This document shows, piece by piece, positions 1-10,495 of a DNA stretch of 64,000 nucleotides. The DNA is from Salinilacustrithrix sp034522155 (GTDB taxonomy: Bacteria > Actinomycetota > Acidimicrobiia > Acidimicrobiales > Salinilacustritrichaceae). Positions within the stretch are counted from its first letter, which is position 1; the number at the start of each line of letters is the position of its first letter. The translations under genes and the position numbers were made by a program. The stretch covers positions 496,001 to 560,000 of the forward strand of contig JAXHLP010000005.1 of assembly GCA_034522155.1 (NCBI GenBank), in the 5' to 3' direction. Under the pieces are notes generated by a model, which searched no databases, was not told the DNA's origin, and saw nothing but the letters and a program-made list of their open reading frames with translations.

Positions 1-89
1 TCATAGCCCCGGCCGAGGAGGAACTCGGCGAGGTAGGAGCCGTCCTGGCCGGTGATGCCGGTGATCATCGCCTTGGGGCGGTCGCTCAT
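1..89 (-). CDS. gmd: GDP-mannose 4,6-dehydratase, N-terminal fragment (cut by window edge)
   Basis: Only the first 29 codons lie in the window; the gene runs past base 1. The visible start MSDRPKAMITGITGQDGS carries the Gly-rich TGITGQDGS cofactor turn typical of Gmd, the NADP-dependent short-chain dehydratase that turns GDP-D-mannose into GDP-4-keto-6-deoxymannose in the cytoplasm. Its ATG overlaps the TGA of the upstream reductase (ATGA), so the two are translationally coupled. Pairing with an rmd-like reductase points to GDP-rhamnose or a similar 6-deoxyhexose for surface glycans. The family is clear from these residues, but completeness cannot be judged. Confidence 0.85.
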   Translation of the reverse strand, partial: MSDRPKAMITGITGQDGSYLAEFLLGRGY

Positions 90-1063
90 GCCGAGTTCTG
101 CGCTTTCTGGGTCGAGCCGGTGTCCTGGGTCGAGATGGCGGAACGGGCGCGGAGCCGGCACTCCGCGAGCAGGTCGGTGAGCGTCTCCGCGATGCTGTGC
201 CGGGGGGACCACCCCGTGGCGTCCCGCAGGCGGTCACTCGAGCCGAGGAGCACCGGGATGTCGACCGGACGGTGCCGATCAGGGGCGGTGACCAGCTCCA
301 TCGGCGCCTCGGCCATGCCGACGAGCATGTCGGCGAGGTCCTGGATCGCGGTCGCCGTGCCCGAGCACACGCAGTACACCTCGCCGGGCTCGCCCCGATC
401 CATCAGCAGGCGGTAGGCCCGGGCCACGTCGCGGACATCGGTGAAGTCGCGTCGCGCGCTGAGGTTGCCGATCGGGATCTCGGACTGCCCGGCGAGCTCG
501 TTCTGGGCGATCGCGGTCGCGATGGCCGGTGCCACGAAGCTCGGACGCTGGCCCGGGCCGATGTGGTTGAACGCCCGGACCCGGATCGTCTCGAGCCCGT
601 GCCCGAGCCAGGCCTGGCGGGCCACCTGCTCGGCGGCCAGCTTGGACGCGGCGTAGGGGCTGGTGGGCTGTACGGGCGAGGTCTCGTCGAGGGGCAGCGC
701 GTCCTCGGTGACGGTGCCGTACACATCGGCGCTCGAGACCACGAGCACCCGCCGCACGCCGTGGGCCCGGGCGGCCTCGAGCACGTAGAGCGTGGCGGTG
801 GCGTTGGCGGCCCAGGTGCCGACCGGATCACGCCAGGAGCCGCCCACGTCGGAGGCGCCGGCGAGGTGGTAGATCACCTCGGGCTGGTGGGCCGCGATCA
901 GCCGACCCGCCGCGTCGGGTTCGGACAGGTCGCCGTCGTCGTGGTCGACGCCGACCACCTCGTCGCCTTCGGCGCGCAGGTGGGCGCACAGGTGGGTGCC
1001 GGCAAATCCGAGCGATCCGGTCACGAGGGCTCGCACCCCCGGGAATGTACCGCTCGGCTTCAC
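86..1063 (-). CDS. rmd: NAD(P)-dependent GDP-4-keto-6-deoxymannose reductase-like SDR
   Basis: A 325-residue extended short-chain dehydrogenase. Near the N-terminus is the Rossmann turn TGSLGFAGTHL; the catalytic elements are SSADVYG and YAASK (Tyr-x3-Lys). The stretch RAFNHIGPGQ and the segment GNLSARRDFTDVRDVARAY are typical of Rmd-type reductases. With Gmd it would give GDP-D-rhamnose or a related GDP-6-deoxyhexose. The GTG start at 1063 overlaps the glycosyltransferase stop (GTGA) and is preferred over the much longer open frame upstream, which only shadows the glycosyltransferase. Order of transcription is glycosyltransferase, rmd, gmd, all overlapping by 4 nt. Product stereochemistry cannot be read from sequence. 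Confidence 0.85.
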   Translation of the reverse strand: MKPSGTFPGVRALVTGSLGFAGTHLCAHLRAEGDEVVGVDHDDGDLSEPDAAGRLIAAHQPEVIYHLAGASDVGGSWRDPVGTWAANATATLYVLEAARAHGVRRVLVVSSADVYGTVTEDALPLDETSPVQPTSPYAASKLAAEQVARQAWLGHGLETIRVRAFNHIGPGQRPSFVAPAIATAIAQNELAGQSEIPIGNLSARRDFTDVRDVARAYRLLMDRGEPGEVYCVCSGTATAIQDLADMLVGMAEAPMELVTAPDRHRPVDIPVLLGSSDRLRDATGWSPRHSIAETLTDLLAECRLRARSAISTQDTGSTQKAQNSA

Positions 1064-2187
1064 ACTCGCTCTGCATCGGCGATGACCCGTCGGTACAGCT
1101 CGACCATCCCGTCGATGCAGCGCGACCACGAGAACGCCTCGGTGCGGACCCGACCCCGTTCGATCAGCTGCCGCCGCCGCTCGTCGTCGGTCCACACCCG
1201 TCGCAGTCCGTCCGCCAGCGTCTCGACGTCGCCGACCGGCACGAGCTCGGCCGCGTCGCCCGCCACCTCGGCGACCGCAGGGACCCGTGTGGCCACGACG
1301 GGTGCGCCCGCCGACATCGCCTCGAGAACGGGAAAGCCGAAGCCCTCGTACACCGACGGGTAGGCCACGAGCCGGGCACCCGCGTACAGGTCGCGCAGCT
1401 CGCGATCGGTCTTGAACCCCAGTCGGTGCAGGAGGTCGGGGCGATCGACCTCGTGGAGGGTCTGGGCGAGCTGTTCGGCGCCCCAGCCGTCGGGCCCGAC
1501 GTGGACGAGCGGCAGTTCCATGCCGGCGGCGGCGAGCTGGTCGACGGCCCGGACCAGCGAGGGGAGGTCCTTGCGGGGTTCGACCGTGCCCACCGTCAGC
1601 ACGTAGTCGTCGCGTCCGGCCAGAGCGCGCCCGGCTTCGGGATCGCCGCCGGCCTTGGACTGGAAGCCGAGCGGGACCGTGACCACGCGCCCGGCGTCGA
1701 CCCCGAGCTCGGCGATCACCTCGTCCCGCACGGCGTCGGAGTCGGTGTGGACCCAGGCGCCGGCGCCGGCGGCGCGGCTGATGAGGCGGGGATAGTCGAG
1801 CGTGTGGCGGTTGCACAGCTCGGGGAACCGCACCGGGGTGAGGTCGTGCACGGTCATCAGCCGGGCGGCTCGTGCTGGTGGCACCACGAAGTTCGGTCCG
1901 TGGATCAGGTCGTGGTGTCCCACGAAGGTGTCGATCCTCGGGAACGATGTGCGCAACCACGCCTGTCGGAGCACGGCGGCCGGCAGTGGGGGTGCCACGA
2001 CGTCGACCCCGTCGGGGACCACGTCGTGGAGGCGTGCCCGGCCCCGCAGGCTGACCGGAAAGGCGGTGACGGTCACGTCGTCGCGCTGGCCCAGACCGGT
2101 CAGCAGCGCCTCGGTGAAGCGACCGACGCCCGTACGAGTGTCGAGCAGCGAGGTGGCATCGACGGCGACGCGCATGGCGCCCAGCAT
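1060..2187 (-). CDS. GT4-family glycosyltransferase
   Basis: A 375-residue GT-B glycosyltransferase of the family 4 type. It begins MRVAVDATSLL after a short leader (an in-frame ATG at 2175 is an equally good start), has the acceptor-side TGVGRFTEALL motif, and near the C-terminus the donor-binding signature EGFGFPVLEAMSAGAPVV. Such enzymes transfer a sugar from a nucleotide donor to a growing surface glycan on the cytoplasmic membrane face. It is first in a three-gene overlapping operon with rmd and gmd, so a GDP-deoxyhexose or GDP-mannose donor is a reasonable guess. No transmembrane segment is visible. Acceptor unknown. Confidence 0.8.
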   Translation of the reverse strand: MLGAMRVAVDATSLLDTRTGVGRFTEALLTGLGQRDDVTVTAFPVSLRGRARLHDVVPDGVDVVAPPLPAAVLRQAWLRTSFPRIDTFVGHHDLIHGPNFVVPPARAARLMTVHDLTPVRFPELCNRHTLDYPRLISRAAGAGAWVHTDSDAVRDEVIAELGVDAGRVVTVPLGFQSKAGGDPEAGRALAGRDDYVLTVGTVEPRKDLPSLVRAVDQLAAAGMELPLVHVGPDGWGAEQLAQTLHEVDRPDLLHRLGFKTDRELRDLYAGARLVAYPSVYEGFGFPVLEAMSAGAPVVATRVPAVAEVAGDAAELVPVGDVETLADGLRRVWTDDERRRQLIERGRVRTEAFSWSRCIDGMVELYRRVIADAERV

Positions 2188-2224
2188 GGCCCAAGCGTCC
2201 GAGTTGCGTCGGCCCGGACGCGCA

Positions 2225-2262
2225 GCAGCGGCAGGAGCCCGGGGGAAGGATCCTGCCGCTGC
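2225..2262 (-). terminator. Perfect 12-bp hairpin between the phasin-like gene and the glycosyltransferase operon
   Basis: GCAGCGGCAGGA (2225-2236) pairs exactly with TCCTGCCGCTGC (2251-2262) across a 14-nt loop. It lies 58 nt after the stop of the minus-strand phasin-like gene and 38 nt before the glycosyltransferase start. No T-tract follows, so it would be a U-poor terminator as is common in G+C-rich actinobacteria, or an mRNA-protecting stem. Confidence 0.55.
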
Positions 2263-2320
2263 AACCGGGATGAACCCCCGACGACTCGGCGTGGGGGCCG
2301 CCCGGCGATCGGGGCCGCGC

Positions 2321-2698
2321 TCAGCCGGCGGTGCTGGTGCGTCCGGCGTCGCTGGTGGTGCCGGTGGTCGCAGGGACGAGGTCGACGAGCTGGCTGCGGG
2401 TGTCCTTGGCGACCTCGCGGGCCTGGTGCATCACGGTGCGGGCCTGCTCGGGGAGCTGGTGCTCGACATCGTCGAGCACAGCGTCGAGCCGGCCCTCGAC
2501 GGCCTCGAGGCGCTCCTGGACGGTCTTCAGGCGGTCGCCGACCAGGTTCCGGGCACCGTCGAGGTTGGACTCGACCTGCTTCTGGAGTTCCTGGCGCTGG
2601 ACCTGGGCCTTCTGGAAGGCGATCACGCCCAGGCCGATGGTCACGTAGAGACTGTCCCGGACGGTCTTCTGGATGTCGTCGATCGTGATCTCGGTCAC
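2321..2698 (-). CDS. Small coiled-coil, phasin-like protein
   Basis: A 125-residue protein with a short hydrophobic patch near residues 15-30 (VRDSLYVTIGLGVIAFQKA) followed by a long amphipathic, heptad-rich region (residues about 30-100; KTVQERLEAVEGRLDAV) and a Thr/Ser-rich tail. This resembles actinobacterial phasin-like or membrane-associated coiled-coil proteins, but no catalytic motif exists and the role is not established. The GTG at 2698 is chosen because homology-like composition starts there, AGAAGGG lies upstream, and a good promoter (2766-2794) ends just before it. The open frame extends further upstream without a plausible start. Monocistronic, divergent from the GT2 gene. Confidence 0.65.
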   Translation of the reverse strand: MTEITIDDIQKTVRDSLYVTIGLGVIAFQKAQVQRQELQKQVESNLDGARNLVGDRLKTVQERLEAVEGRLDAVLDDVEHQLPEQARTVMHQAREVAKDTRSQLVDLVPATTGTTSDAGRTSTAG

Positions 2699-2765
2699 GG
2701 CTCGAGCCCTTCTCTGTGGTGGTCTCCTGGGGTGGTCCGCCGGTTCCGCCGACGGCCTGCTTGAA

Positions 2766-2794
2766 AGACTAAGCGGACGTGCATGGAGTTGCAA
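2766..2794 (-). promoter_or_regulatory. Sigma-70-like promoter for the phasin-like gene
   Basis: Read on the minus strand: TTGCAA (2794-2789), 17-nt spacer, TAGTCT (2771-2766). This is one of few places in the window with both a recognisable -35 and -10 at canonical spacing. It would give a leader of about 60 nt. Confidence 0.55.
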
Positions 2795-2949
2795 GCATGT
2801 GTGACCCTTGTCGCTGCGCTGTCTCGGTCGCCTCGCCGGCTTCGGCTCCCTGCCGGGGTCGGCGCTGGCGCTTCTCCCGACCCCGGGGCTGTGCCCACCG
2901 GGTCCGGCAGCGACGTTCTCCGTGTCGCGGTCGCGTCGGGTTCGGCCGG

Positions 2950-2955
2950 TAGCCT
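2950..2955 (+). promoter_or_regulatory. -10 element TAGCCT, leaderless-type start of the GT2 gene
   Basis: TAGCCT lies 9 nt before the GTG at 2965 and no Shine-Dalgarno sequence fits between them. This predicts transcription beginning at or within a few bases of the start codon. The rest of the divergent gap 2699-2949 holds the phasin-like promoter and nothing else recognisable. Confidence 0.5.
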
Positions 2956-2964
2956 CTCGCATTC

Positions 2965-5900
2965 GTGGAGACGCCCGCACCGAGCCGCCCCGCGGCCCCC
3001 GCGGTCGTCGCCGTGATGGTGACCAGGAACCCCGGACCGTGGTTCGACGAGGCCCTCGACGCCCTCGCGGCGCAGGACTACACGAATCTCGCCGTTCTGG
3101 TCGTCGACGCGGCGAGCGACGAGGACCCCGCCGGTCGCGTCGCGTCCGTGCTCCCCGACGCGTTCGTGCTCCGCCTCGACGACAACCCCGGTTTCGGCGC
3201 GGCTGCCAACAAGGTGCGCGAGGTCGTCGACGGTGCCGCCTTCTACTGCTTCTTCCATGACGACGTCGCACCGAAGCCTCGGGCGATCACGACGATGGTG
3301 GGCGAGGCGCTGCGCTCGAACGCCGGCATCGTCGGGGGCAAGCTGGTTCGCTGGGACGACGACCGCCGCCTGCTGCAGGTGGGCGTGTCGGCCGACAAGA
3401 CCGGCGAACGGTCGACGCTCGTCGAGCCGGGTGAGCTCGACCAGGAGCAGCACGACGCGGTCCGCGACGTGTTCCTGGTCCCCGGCGGCGCCACGTTGGT
3501 GCGCAGCGATCTGTTCGACGCGATCGGCGGGTTCGACGAGGGGATCGACCTTCTCAACGATGACCTCAACCTGTGCTGGCGTGCCCATGTCGCCGGTGGT
3601 CGGGTGGTCGTCGCGCCCGACGCCGTGATCCGCCACCTCGAGGTGCTCGCCGAGCGATCGCCGCTCGATGAGCGCCGGGTGCGCATCATGCGCCACCGCA
3701 TCCGCACGATGTTGGTCTGCTACGGGCGCTGGCATCGCATCCGGGTCGTGCCCCAGGCCGTGTTCGTCGCCGTGCTCGAGCTCGTGTACTCGGTGCTCGT
3801 GGGCCGCGGGAGCCAGGCCCGTGACGTCGTGGCCGCCTGGCGCTGGAACCTCGCCCGGCGGGGAGAGATCCGTCGCTGGCGGGCCCGGGTCGAGGAGTTC
3901 CGCACGGTGCCCGACGCCGAGATCCGGCGACTCCAGCTCCGGGGCTCGGCCCGGGTGGTGCGCTTCTTCCGCGGCCAGAGCGGGCGCGGTGGCTCGCGCA
4001 GCGATCGTGCCGGAGAGACGCTTCGTCGACTCGTCGACGGGACCCGGGACGGGTCCCTGCGCTGGCCCATCGCCGCATGGGCGGTCACCATCGCCATCGT
4101 CACCTTCGGCAGCCGGCACCTGCTGTTCGGTCCGATCGCCGTGGTCGGGGGGTTCCTGCCCTTCGACCAGTCGCCGGGCGACCTGTTCAGCGCGTACCTG
4201 TCGGGATGGCGCGACGTCGGTCTCGGCGCCGAGACGCCGGCCCCCACCAGCTTCGGACTCCTCGGTGGGGCCGGCACGCTCTTCCTCGGCGCCATGGGCG
4301 CGCTGCGGCGCGTCGTCCTCCTCGGCTCGCTGGCGGTTGGGCTCGTCGGCGCGTTCCGGTTGCTCCGACCGACCCGTTCGGTCACGGCCCAGGCCGCCGC
4401 GCTCGTGGTCTACGGCGCGGCTCCGCTCGCCTACGACGCGATCGCCGGTGCGCAGTGGGGCGCGCTCACCGTGTACGCGGCCACGCCCTGGATGCTCGGC
4501 CACCTCGCCCATGCCGGGCGGTTCGAGCCCTTCGGTGACGAGCGACGAGGCTTTGCCGGACGCGTCTGCGGGTTCGGCCTGTTGCTGGCCCTTGCGGCCG
4601 CGATCGAACCGGCAATCGTCGTGGTGACCGTGGCGGTGGCCGTTGGCCTGGCGCTCGGCACCCTGCTTGCCGGCGGGCGGCGGGGGCTGGCGGGCCTGGC
4701 GGCGACGACCGGAGCGGGACTGGCCATCACGATCGTGTTGCATCTGCCGTGGGCGTTCGAGTTCATCCTCCCCGGGGCAACGTGGGAGATGGTCGTCGGT
4801 GCCCACTCGGCCCCGGCCTGGTCGGTCGCCGACCTGCTGCGCTTCGATGTCGGTCCCGTCGGCTCGTCGGTCCTGTTGGCCGGCTTGCCGCTCGCCGCGC
4901 TCCTGCCCCTGCTCATCGGCCGGGACTGGCGCTTCGACTGGGCGGTGCGGGCCTGGAGTGTGGCCATCACGCTGGTGCTCATCACCTGGGCGGCAGCCCA
5001 GGGATGGCTGCCGCTCGCCGCGCCACGGGCCGAGACGATGCTGATGCCCGTGGCGATGTCGCTCGGCGTGGCGGTGGCCATGGGCGTTGTCGCGTTCCAG
5101 ATCGACTTGCGCCAGTACGGCTTCGGCTGGCGCCAGGTGGCGGCGGCGGCGGCCGGCCTGGCGCTGCTCATCGGGGCCGTCCCGACGCTGCTCGACAGCG
5201 GCGACGGGCGCTGGTACCTGCCCTCCGGTGGCCTCGACAGTGCGTTCGCGTTCCTCGAGGACGAGGAGCCGGGGTTCCGCACGCTCTGGGTCGGTGATCC
5301 CGACGTCATGCCGGTGCCCGGCTACCCGCTCGGCGACGACGTGACCTACGCGACGACCGACGATGGCCTCCCCGCCTTGACCGACGGGTGGCCTGGTGCG
5401 CCGCCCGGGTCGACGCAGCTGATCGAGGATTCTCTCGGCATCGCCCGGTCGGGGGAGACCAGCCGTCTCGGCCGGCTCCTCGCGCCGATGGCCATCCGCT
5501 ACATCGTGGTCCCGACCGCGTCTGCGCCCCAGCCGCTGGGCGGGGAGCGGCGTCCCGCACCGGAGGGCGTCCTCGACGCCCTCTCCGCCCAGCTCGACCT
5601 GGCCGAGGTCGCCGTCAACCCCGCGTACGTCGTGTATCGCAACGAGGCCGCCCTGCCGGCCCGGTCGATCGTGCCCCCCGACACCGGCGGCGGCACGATC
5701 TTCGATGTCAGTGCCGACGAGCTGGCGGTGGTCCGGCCCGCGCTCGACCAGACCGGGCGCACCCGCTTCGAGGGCGAGATCGAGGCCGGGAGCCGGGTGC
5801 TGCACTCGGCGACCGCCGGTGATGGATGGGAACTGCAGGTCGACGGCCGCTCGGCACCGAAGACCACGCTGTTCGGCTGGGCCGACGGCTACGACACCGA

Positions 5901-6069
5901 GACCGGTGGATCCGCGGTCCTGCGCTACGACACCAGCCCGGTCCGGTACGCGCTGGTCGGGGTGCAGTTCCTGTTCTGGCTCCTGGTCGCGGTCCGCTGG
6001 TTCCGGTCCGCTCGTTTCGTGGGGCCGCTGCTCGAGGACGTCCCGCTGATCGAGGAGAATCGGACGTGA
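2965..6069 (+). CDS. GT2-family glycosyltransferase with large multi-pass membrane region
   Basis: A 1034-residue protein. Residues about 10-270 form a GT-A (family 2) domain: VAVMVTRNPGPWFDEAL, the nucleotide-binding DNPGFGAAANK and the metal-binding FHDDVAPKP. After a charged linker, residues about 360-750 hold many hydrophobic segments; a soluble region follows and a last transmembrane helix lies at about 1000-1020. This architecture matches actinobacterial envelope glycosyltransferases that sit next to DUF5719 proteins. Its stop overlaps the DUF5719 start by 4 nt. The GTG at 2965 is set by the promoter spacing. Substrate is unknown; a role in polyprenyl-linked or cell-wall glycan assembly is inferred from the neighbourhood. 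Confidence 0.8.
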   Translation: METPAPSRPAAPAVVAVMVTRNPGPWFDEALDALAAQDYTNLAVLVVDAASDEDPAGRVASVLPDAFVLRLDDNPGFGAAANKVREVVDGAAFYCFFHDDVAPKPRAITTMVGEALRSNAGIVGGKLVRWDDDRRLLQVGVSADKTGERSTLVEPGELDQEQHDAVRDVFLVPGGATLVRSDLFDAIGGFDEGIDLLNDDLNLCWRAHVAGGRVVVAPDAVIRHLEVLAERSPLDERRVRIMRHRIRTMLVCYGRWHRIRVVPQAVFVAVLELVYSVLVGRGSQARDVVAAWRWNLARRGEIRRWRARVEEFRTVPDAEIRRLQLRGSARVVRFFRGQSGRGGSRSDRAGETLRRLVDGTRDGSLRWPIAAWAVTIAIVTFGSRHLLFGPIAVVGGFLPFDQSPGDLFSAYLSGWRDVGLGAETPAPTSFGLLGGAGTLFLGAMGALRRVVLLGSLAVGLVGAFRLLRPTRSVTAQAAALVVYGAAPLAYDAIAGAQWGALTVYAATPWMLGHLAHAGRFEPFGDERRGFAGRVCGFGLLLALAAAIEPAIVVVTVAVAVGLALGTLLAGGRRGLAGLAATTGAGLAITIVLHLPWAFEFILPGATWEMVVGAHSAPAWSVADLLRFDVGPVGSSVLLAGLPLAALLPLLIGRDWRFDWAVRAWSVAITLVLITWAAAQGWLPLAAPRAETMLMPVAMSLGVAVAMGVVAFQIDLRQYGFGWRQVAAAAAGLALLIGAVPTLLDSGDGRWYLPSGGLDSAFAFLEDEEPGFRTLWVGDPDVMPVPGYPLGDDVTYATTDDGLPALTDGWPGAPPGSTQLIEDSLGIARSGETSRLGRLLAPMAIRYIVVPTASAPQPLGGERRPAPEGVLDALSAQLDLAEVAVNPAYVVYRNEAALPARSIVPPDTGGGTIFDVSADELAVVRPALDQTGRTRFEGEIEAGSRVLHSATAGDGWELQVDGRSAPKTTLFGWADGYDTETGGSAVLRYDTSPVRYALVGVQFLFWLLVAVRWFRSARFVGPLLEDVPLIEENRT

Positions 6070-7901
6070 ACCGTCGTCTTCCCATCGTGGTGGTGCTGCT
6101 GGGCGCCGTGGTGCTCGCCCTGCTGGTCGACCGGGGTGTCGATGACGAGCCCGTCGCCGCCGACGACACGGTCCCCGGTCGCACGGTCTTCCCCATCGCT
6201 GCGCCCCGCGGCGCGCTGTCGTCGACGTGGTTCTGTGCCGGCGGCACCGGCGACGAGGAGGCCTTCGCCGATCACGACGTCGTGATCGCCAACCCCACCG
6301 ACACCGCCGCCGAGGCGACGGTGACGGTCTTCGGTGGCGTCGTCGAGGCCCCGGCGGTGGAGGTCGACCCCGAGGACCTCGACGAGGAGGCCGGATCCGG
6401 CGAGTCGGGGTCCGGCGAGGGTGACGGCGGCGAGGAGGCCGAGGGCAGCGACGAGGCCGAGAACCCCGAACCGGTCACCCAGATCGTCGAGGTCGGTGCC
6501 CAGTCACGCCAGCGCCTCGCCCTGTCCGAGGTGGTCGCCGCCCCGATCGTGTCCGCCCTCGTGGAGTCCGACGTCGGGGGCGTGATCGTCGAACACGAGG
6601 TGTCGAGCGTCAACGGCCACGACGCCAAGCCGTGCGCCACGACCGCCTCGCCCACCTGGCACTTCGCGTGGGGAAACACCACCGCCGAGGCACGAGAGCT
6701 CCTCGTCCTGTTCAACCCGTTCCCCCAGGACGCCATCGTCGACGGCGTGTTCTCCACCGAGGACGGTGTGCGCGAGCCGGCCCGCTTCGACGGCCTCGTG
6801 GTGCCGGCCCGGGGTACGGTCGGCATCGACCTCGGCGACGACGTCACCCGTCGCCAGGAGGTGGCGGGGACGCTCACCACACGGGCGGGCCGCATCGTGG
6901 TCGACCGCGTCCTGCGCATCGACAGCGGCCGGTCCCGGGGGCTCACCGTGCAGTTGGGCGCTCCCGAACCCCAGCAGGACTGGGTGTTCCCCGATGGGTA
7001 CACGTCGGAGCAGGTGCGGGAGGAGTACGTGGTCTACAACCCCGGTGGCGAGGTGGCCGAGGTGGCCATCGAGTTCCGGGTCGACGATCCGGAGACCAAC
7101 GGAATCCCCGAACCGATCGACCTCAGCCTCCCGCCCGGCACGCACCAGGTGGTCGACATCGGCGAGGACGGTCGCGTGCCGGCGGAGGTCAGCCACACCG
7201 CCATCGTCCGCTCGGCCAACGACGTGCCCATCGTGGCGGAACGCGTCGTGTACAGCGACCGGGAGAACCGCCGCGGCATCACGGTCACGGGCGGGTCGCC
7301 CGTCGAGGCGCCGACGTGGAGCTTCGCCGCGGGCTCGGCCACCGAGACCACCGACGAGGTCCTGGTGCTCGTGAACCTCGACGACGAGGTTCTCGCCGAA
7401 GTCGACGTGGCCACCCTGGCCGGTGGTCAGCGCCTGCCCGTCGCCGACCTCCAGGGCATCGAGCTCGGCCCGGGCGAGCGGCGGGTGATCTCGCTCGACG
7501 AGAGCACGAACGACTCCGAGTCACTTCCGCTCGTGGTGTCGTCGTCCGAACCGATCGTGGTCGAGCGCGGCCTCTACCAGCGCGGCGACGACCAGCGGGG
7601 CATGTCCAACGCCGTGGGCATCCCGTCGCCGGAGGGTCTGCGCGCGCCGGCCGACCCGCTCGAGGCCGGAGGCGAGGACACCGACGTCGGCGGCGAGGGC
7701 GACGGTACGGGCGGCGACGCCGACGGCGGGGGCGACGACGGCGGGGTGCCCGAGGCACCCGACGACGTCGACCTGCCCGAGCCCGACGAGACGATCGTGA
7801 TCGAGGACCCCGACGCCGAGGCCGAGGACCCGTCTTCGTCCCCCACGACCAGTGGCAGCGACGGGCCCACCGACGAGGACGTCCCCGACACCGAGCCCTG
7901 A
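6066..7901 (+). CDS. DUF5719-like secreted or membrane-anchored protein
   Basis: A 611-residue protein with one N-terminal transmembrane/signal-anchor segment (residues about 4-22, RLPIVVVLLGAVVLALLVD) and a long extracytoplasmic beta-rich part with repeated modules of the type TWxF...GxxxExxELLVLFNP (for example around 6650-6720, 6960-7030 and 7310-7390). The C-terminal 90 residues are extremely acidic and Gly/Asp/Glu-rich, ending EDVPDTEP. The repeats and the position directly after a GT2 gene match actinobacterial DUF5719. GTG start overlaps the GT2 stop (GTGA). Function is not established; an envelope role coupled to the GT2 enzyme is likely. Confidence 0.7.
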   Translation: MNRRLPIVVVLLGAVVLALLVDRGVDDEPVAADDTVPGRTVFPIAAPRGALSSTWFCAGGTGDEEAFADHDVVIANPTDTAAEATVTVFGGVVEAPAVEVDPEDLDEEAGSGESGSGEGDGGEEAEGSDEAENPEPVTQIVEVGAQSRQRLALSEVVAAPIVSALVESDVGGVIVEHEVSSVNGHDAKPCATTASPTWHFAWGNTTAEARELLVLFNPFPQDAIVDGVFSTEDGVREPARFDGLVVPARGTVGIDLGDDVTRRQEVAGTLTTRAGRIVVDRVLRIDSGRSRGLTVQLGAPEPQQDWVFPDGYTSEQVREEYVVYNPGGEVAEVAIEFRVDDPETNGIPEPIDLSLPPGTHQVVDIGEDGRVPAEVSHTAIVRSANDVPIVAERVVYSDRENRRGITVTGGSPVEAPTWSFAAGSATETTDEVLVLVNLDDEVLAEVDVATLAGGQRLPVADLQGIELGPGERRVISLDESTNDSESLPLVVSSSEPIVVERGLYQRGDDQRGMSNAVGIPSPEGLRAPADPLEAGGEDTDVGGEGDGTGGDADGGGDDGGVPEAPDDVDLPEPDETIVIEDPDAEAEDPSSSPTTSGSDGPTDEDVPDTEP

Positions 7902-7953
7902 CCGACCTCCCGACGATGGTCGTGGCGCGGGTGGCGCCGTGTCGATGACCGGT

Positions 7954-7959
7954 TAGCTT
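7954..7959 (+). promoter_or_regulatory. -10 element TAGCTT, leaderless-type start of the thioredoxin-like gene
   Basis: TAGCTT ends 8 nt before the ATG at 7968. The intervening bases contain GAGGG, which is too close to act as a normal Shine-Dalgarno, so a leaderless or near-leaderless mRNA is predicted. Confidence 0.45.
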
Positions 7960-7967
7960 CGAGGGCG

Positions 7968-8429
7968 ATGGAGCGTGTCGTGATCGTCGTCGTGGTCGCG
8001 TTGGTGGCCACCGTGGTCGCCGCCGTCGTGCAGCGGCGCCGTCCGCCGGCCGAACCGGCCGAGACCGGTGGCTACCACGTGCCCATCCAGCTCCACCGGG
8101 TCGACTTCGACCGGCCGGACGCCGAGTGGCTGGTGGTCGTGTTCACCTCGGCCACCTGCACCACGTGCCAGGGCATGTGGGACAAGGCCCGCCACCTCGA
8201 GTCCGACGCGGTCGCCACCTCCGAGATCGAGGTCTCGGCCCACCGCGACCTGCACCAGCGCTACCGCATCGATGCCGTACCGACCACGGTCGTGGCCGAC
8301 CACGACGGTGTGGTCCGGGCCTCGTTCATCGGCCCGGCCACCGCCACCGACCTGTGGGCCGCCCTGGCCGAGCTCCGGGACCCGGGCTCGGTCCCCGACG
8401 CGTGCGAGTCCCACCTCCACAACACCTGA
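7968..8429 (+). CDS. Membrane-anchored thioredoxin-fold protein with CTTC active site
   Basis: A 153-residue protein: residues 1-22 are a single hydrophobic anchor (MERVVIVVVVALVATVVAAVV), then a thioredoxin fold with WLVVVFTSATCTTCQGM, giving a C64-T-T-C67 dithiol, and the cis-proline loop IDAVPTTVVAD. The fold would lie outside the membrane and could reduce or exchange disulfides. Its motif differs from thioredoxin CGPC and from DsbA CPHC, so redox potential cannot be guessed. It stands alone, convergent with ftsH, in the spot of the cluster where streptomycetes (as I recall) carry a metallopeptidase. Substrate unknown. Confidence 0.75.
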   Translation: MERVVIVVVVALVATVVAAVVQRRRPPAEPAETGGYHVPIQLHRVDFDRPDAEWLVVVFTSATCTTCQGMWDKARHLESDAVATSEIEVSAHRDLHQRYRIDAVPTTVVADHDGVVRASFIGPATATDLWAALAELRDPGSVPDACESHLHNT

Positions 8430-8460
8430 CCACCTCTGTCTCCACACCGCAATCGGCCAG

Positions 8461-8515
8461 GAAGTTGTGAGGCCCTGCCGAACAACTTCAGAAGAGACGA
8501 GCTCGCACAGCGAGC
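8461..8515. terminator. Two hairpins between convergent trx-like gene and ftsH
   Basis: First stem GAAGTTGT (8461-8468) with ACAACTTC (8482-8489), 13-nt loop; second stem GCTCGC (8501-8506) with GCGAGC (8510-8515), 3-nt loop. Both are perfect. They occupy the gap between stop codons at 8429 and 8526 and could act in either direction. Confidence 0.55.
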
Positions 8516-8525
8516 GAGGCACGGC

Positions 8526-10451
<1,926 letters not shown>

Positions 10452-10458
10452 GGATCCC

Positions 10459-10464
10459 AGGATA
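10459..10464 (-). promoter_or_regulatory. -10 element TATCCT of ftsH (leaderless type)
   Basis: On the minus strand TATCCT ends 7 nt before the ATG at 10451. It supports that start over upstream in-frame GTG codons and leaves no room for a Shine-Dalgarno sequence. Confidence 0.45.
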
Positions 10465-10481
10465 CGGGTGACCGGGCGCAT

Positions 10482-10487
10482 TAGCCT
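10482..10487 (+). promoter_or_regulatory. -10 element TAGCCT of the DUF3499 gene (leaderless type)
   Basis: TAGCCT ends 8 nt before the GTG at 10496. It is only 17 nt from the opposing ftsH -10, so the two divergent promoters are packed within about 30 bp and may interfere. Confidence 0.45.
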
Positions 10488-10495
10488 CACCACCC

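Noticed and set aside
2695..5805. Very long minus-strand open frame opposite the GT2 gene
   Set aside because: Its composition (Arg, His, Gly, Pro, Asp, Glu runs) is what the antisense of a G+C-rich gene gives; no motif and the plus strand carries a clear glycosyltransferase. Other such antisense frames were dropped for the same reason.
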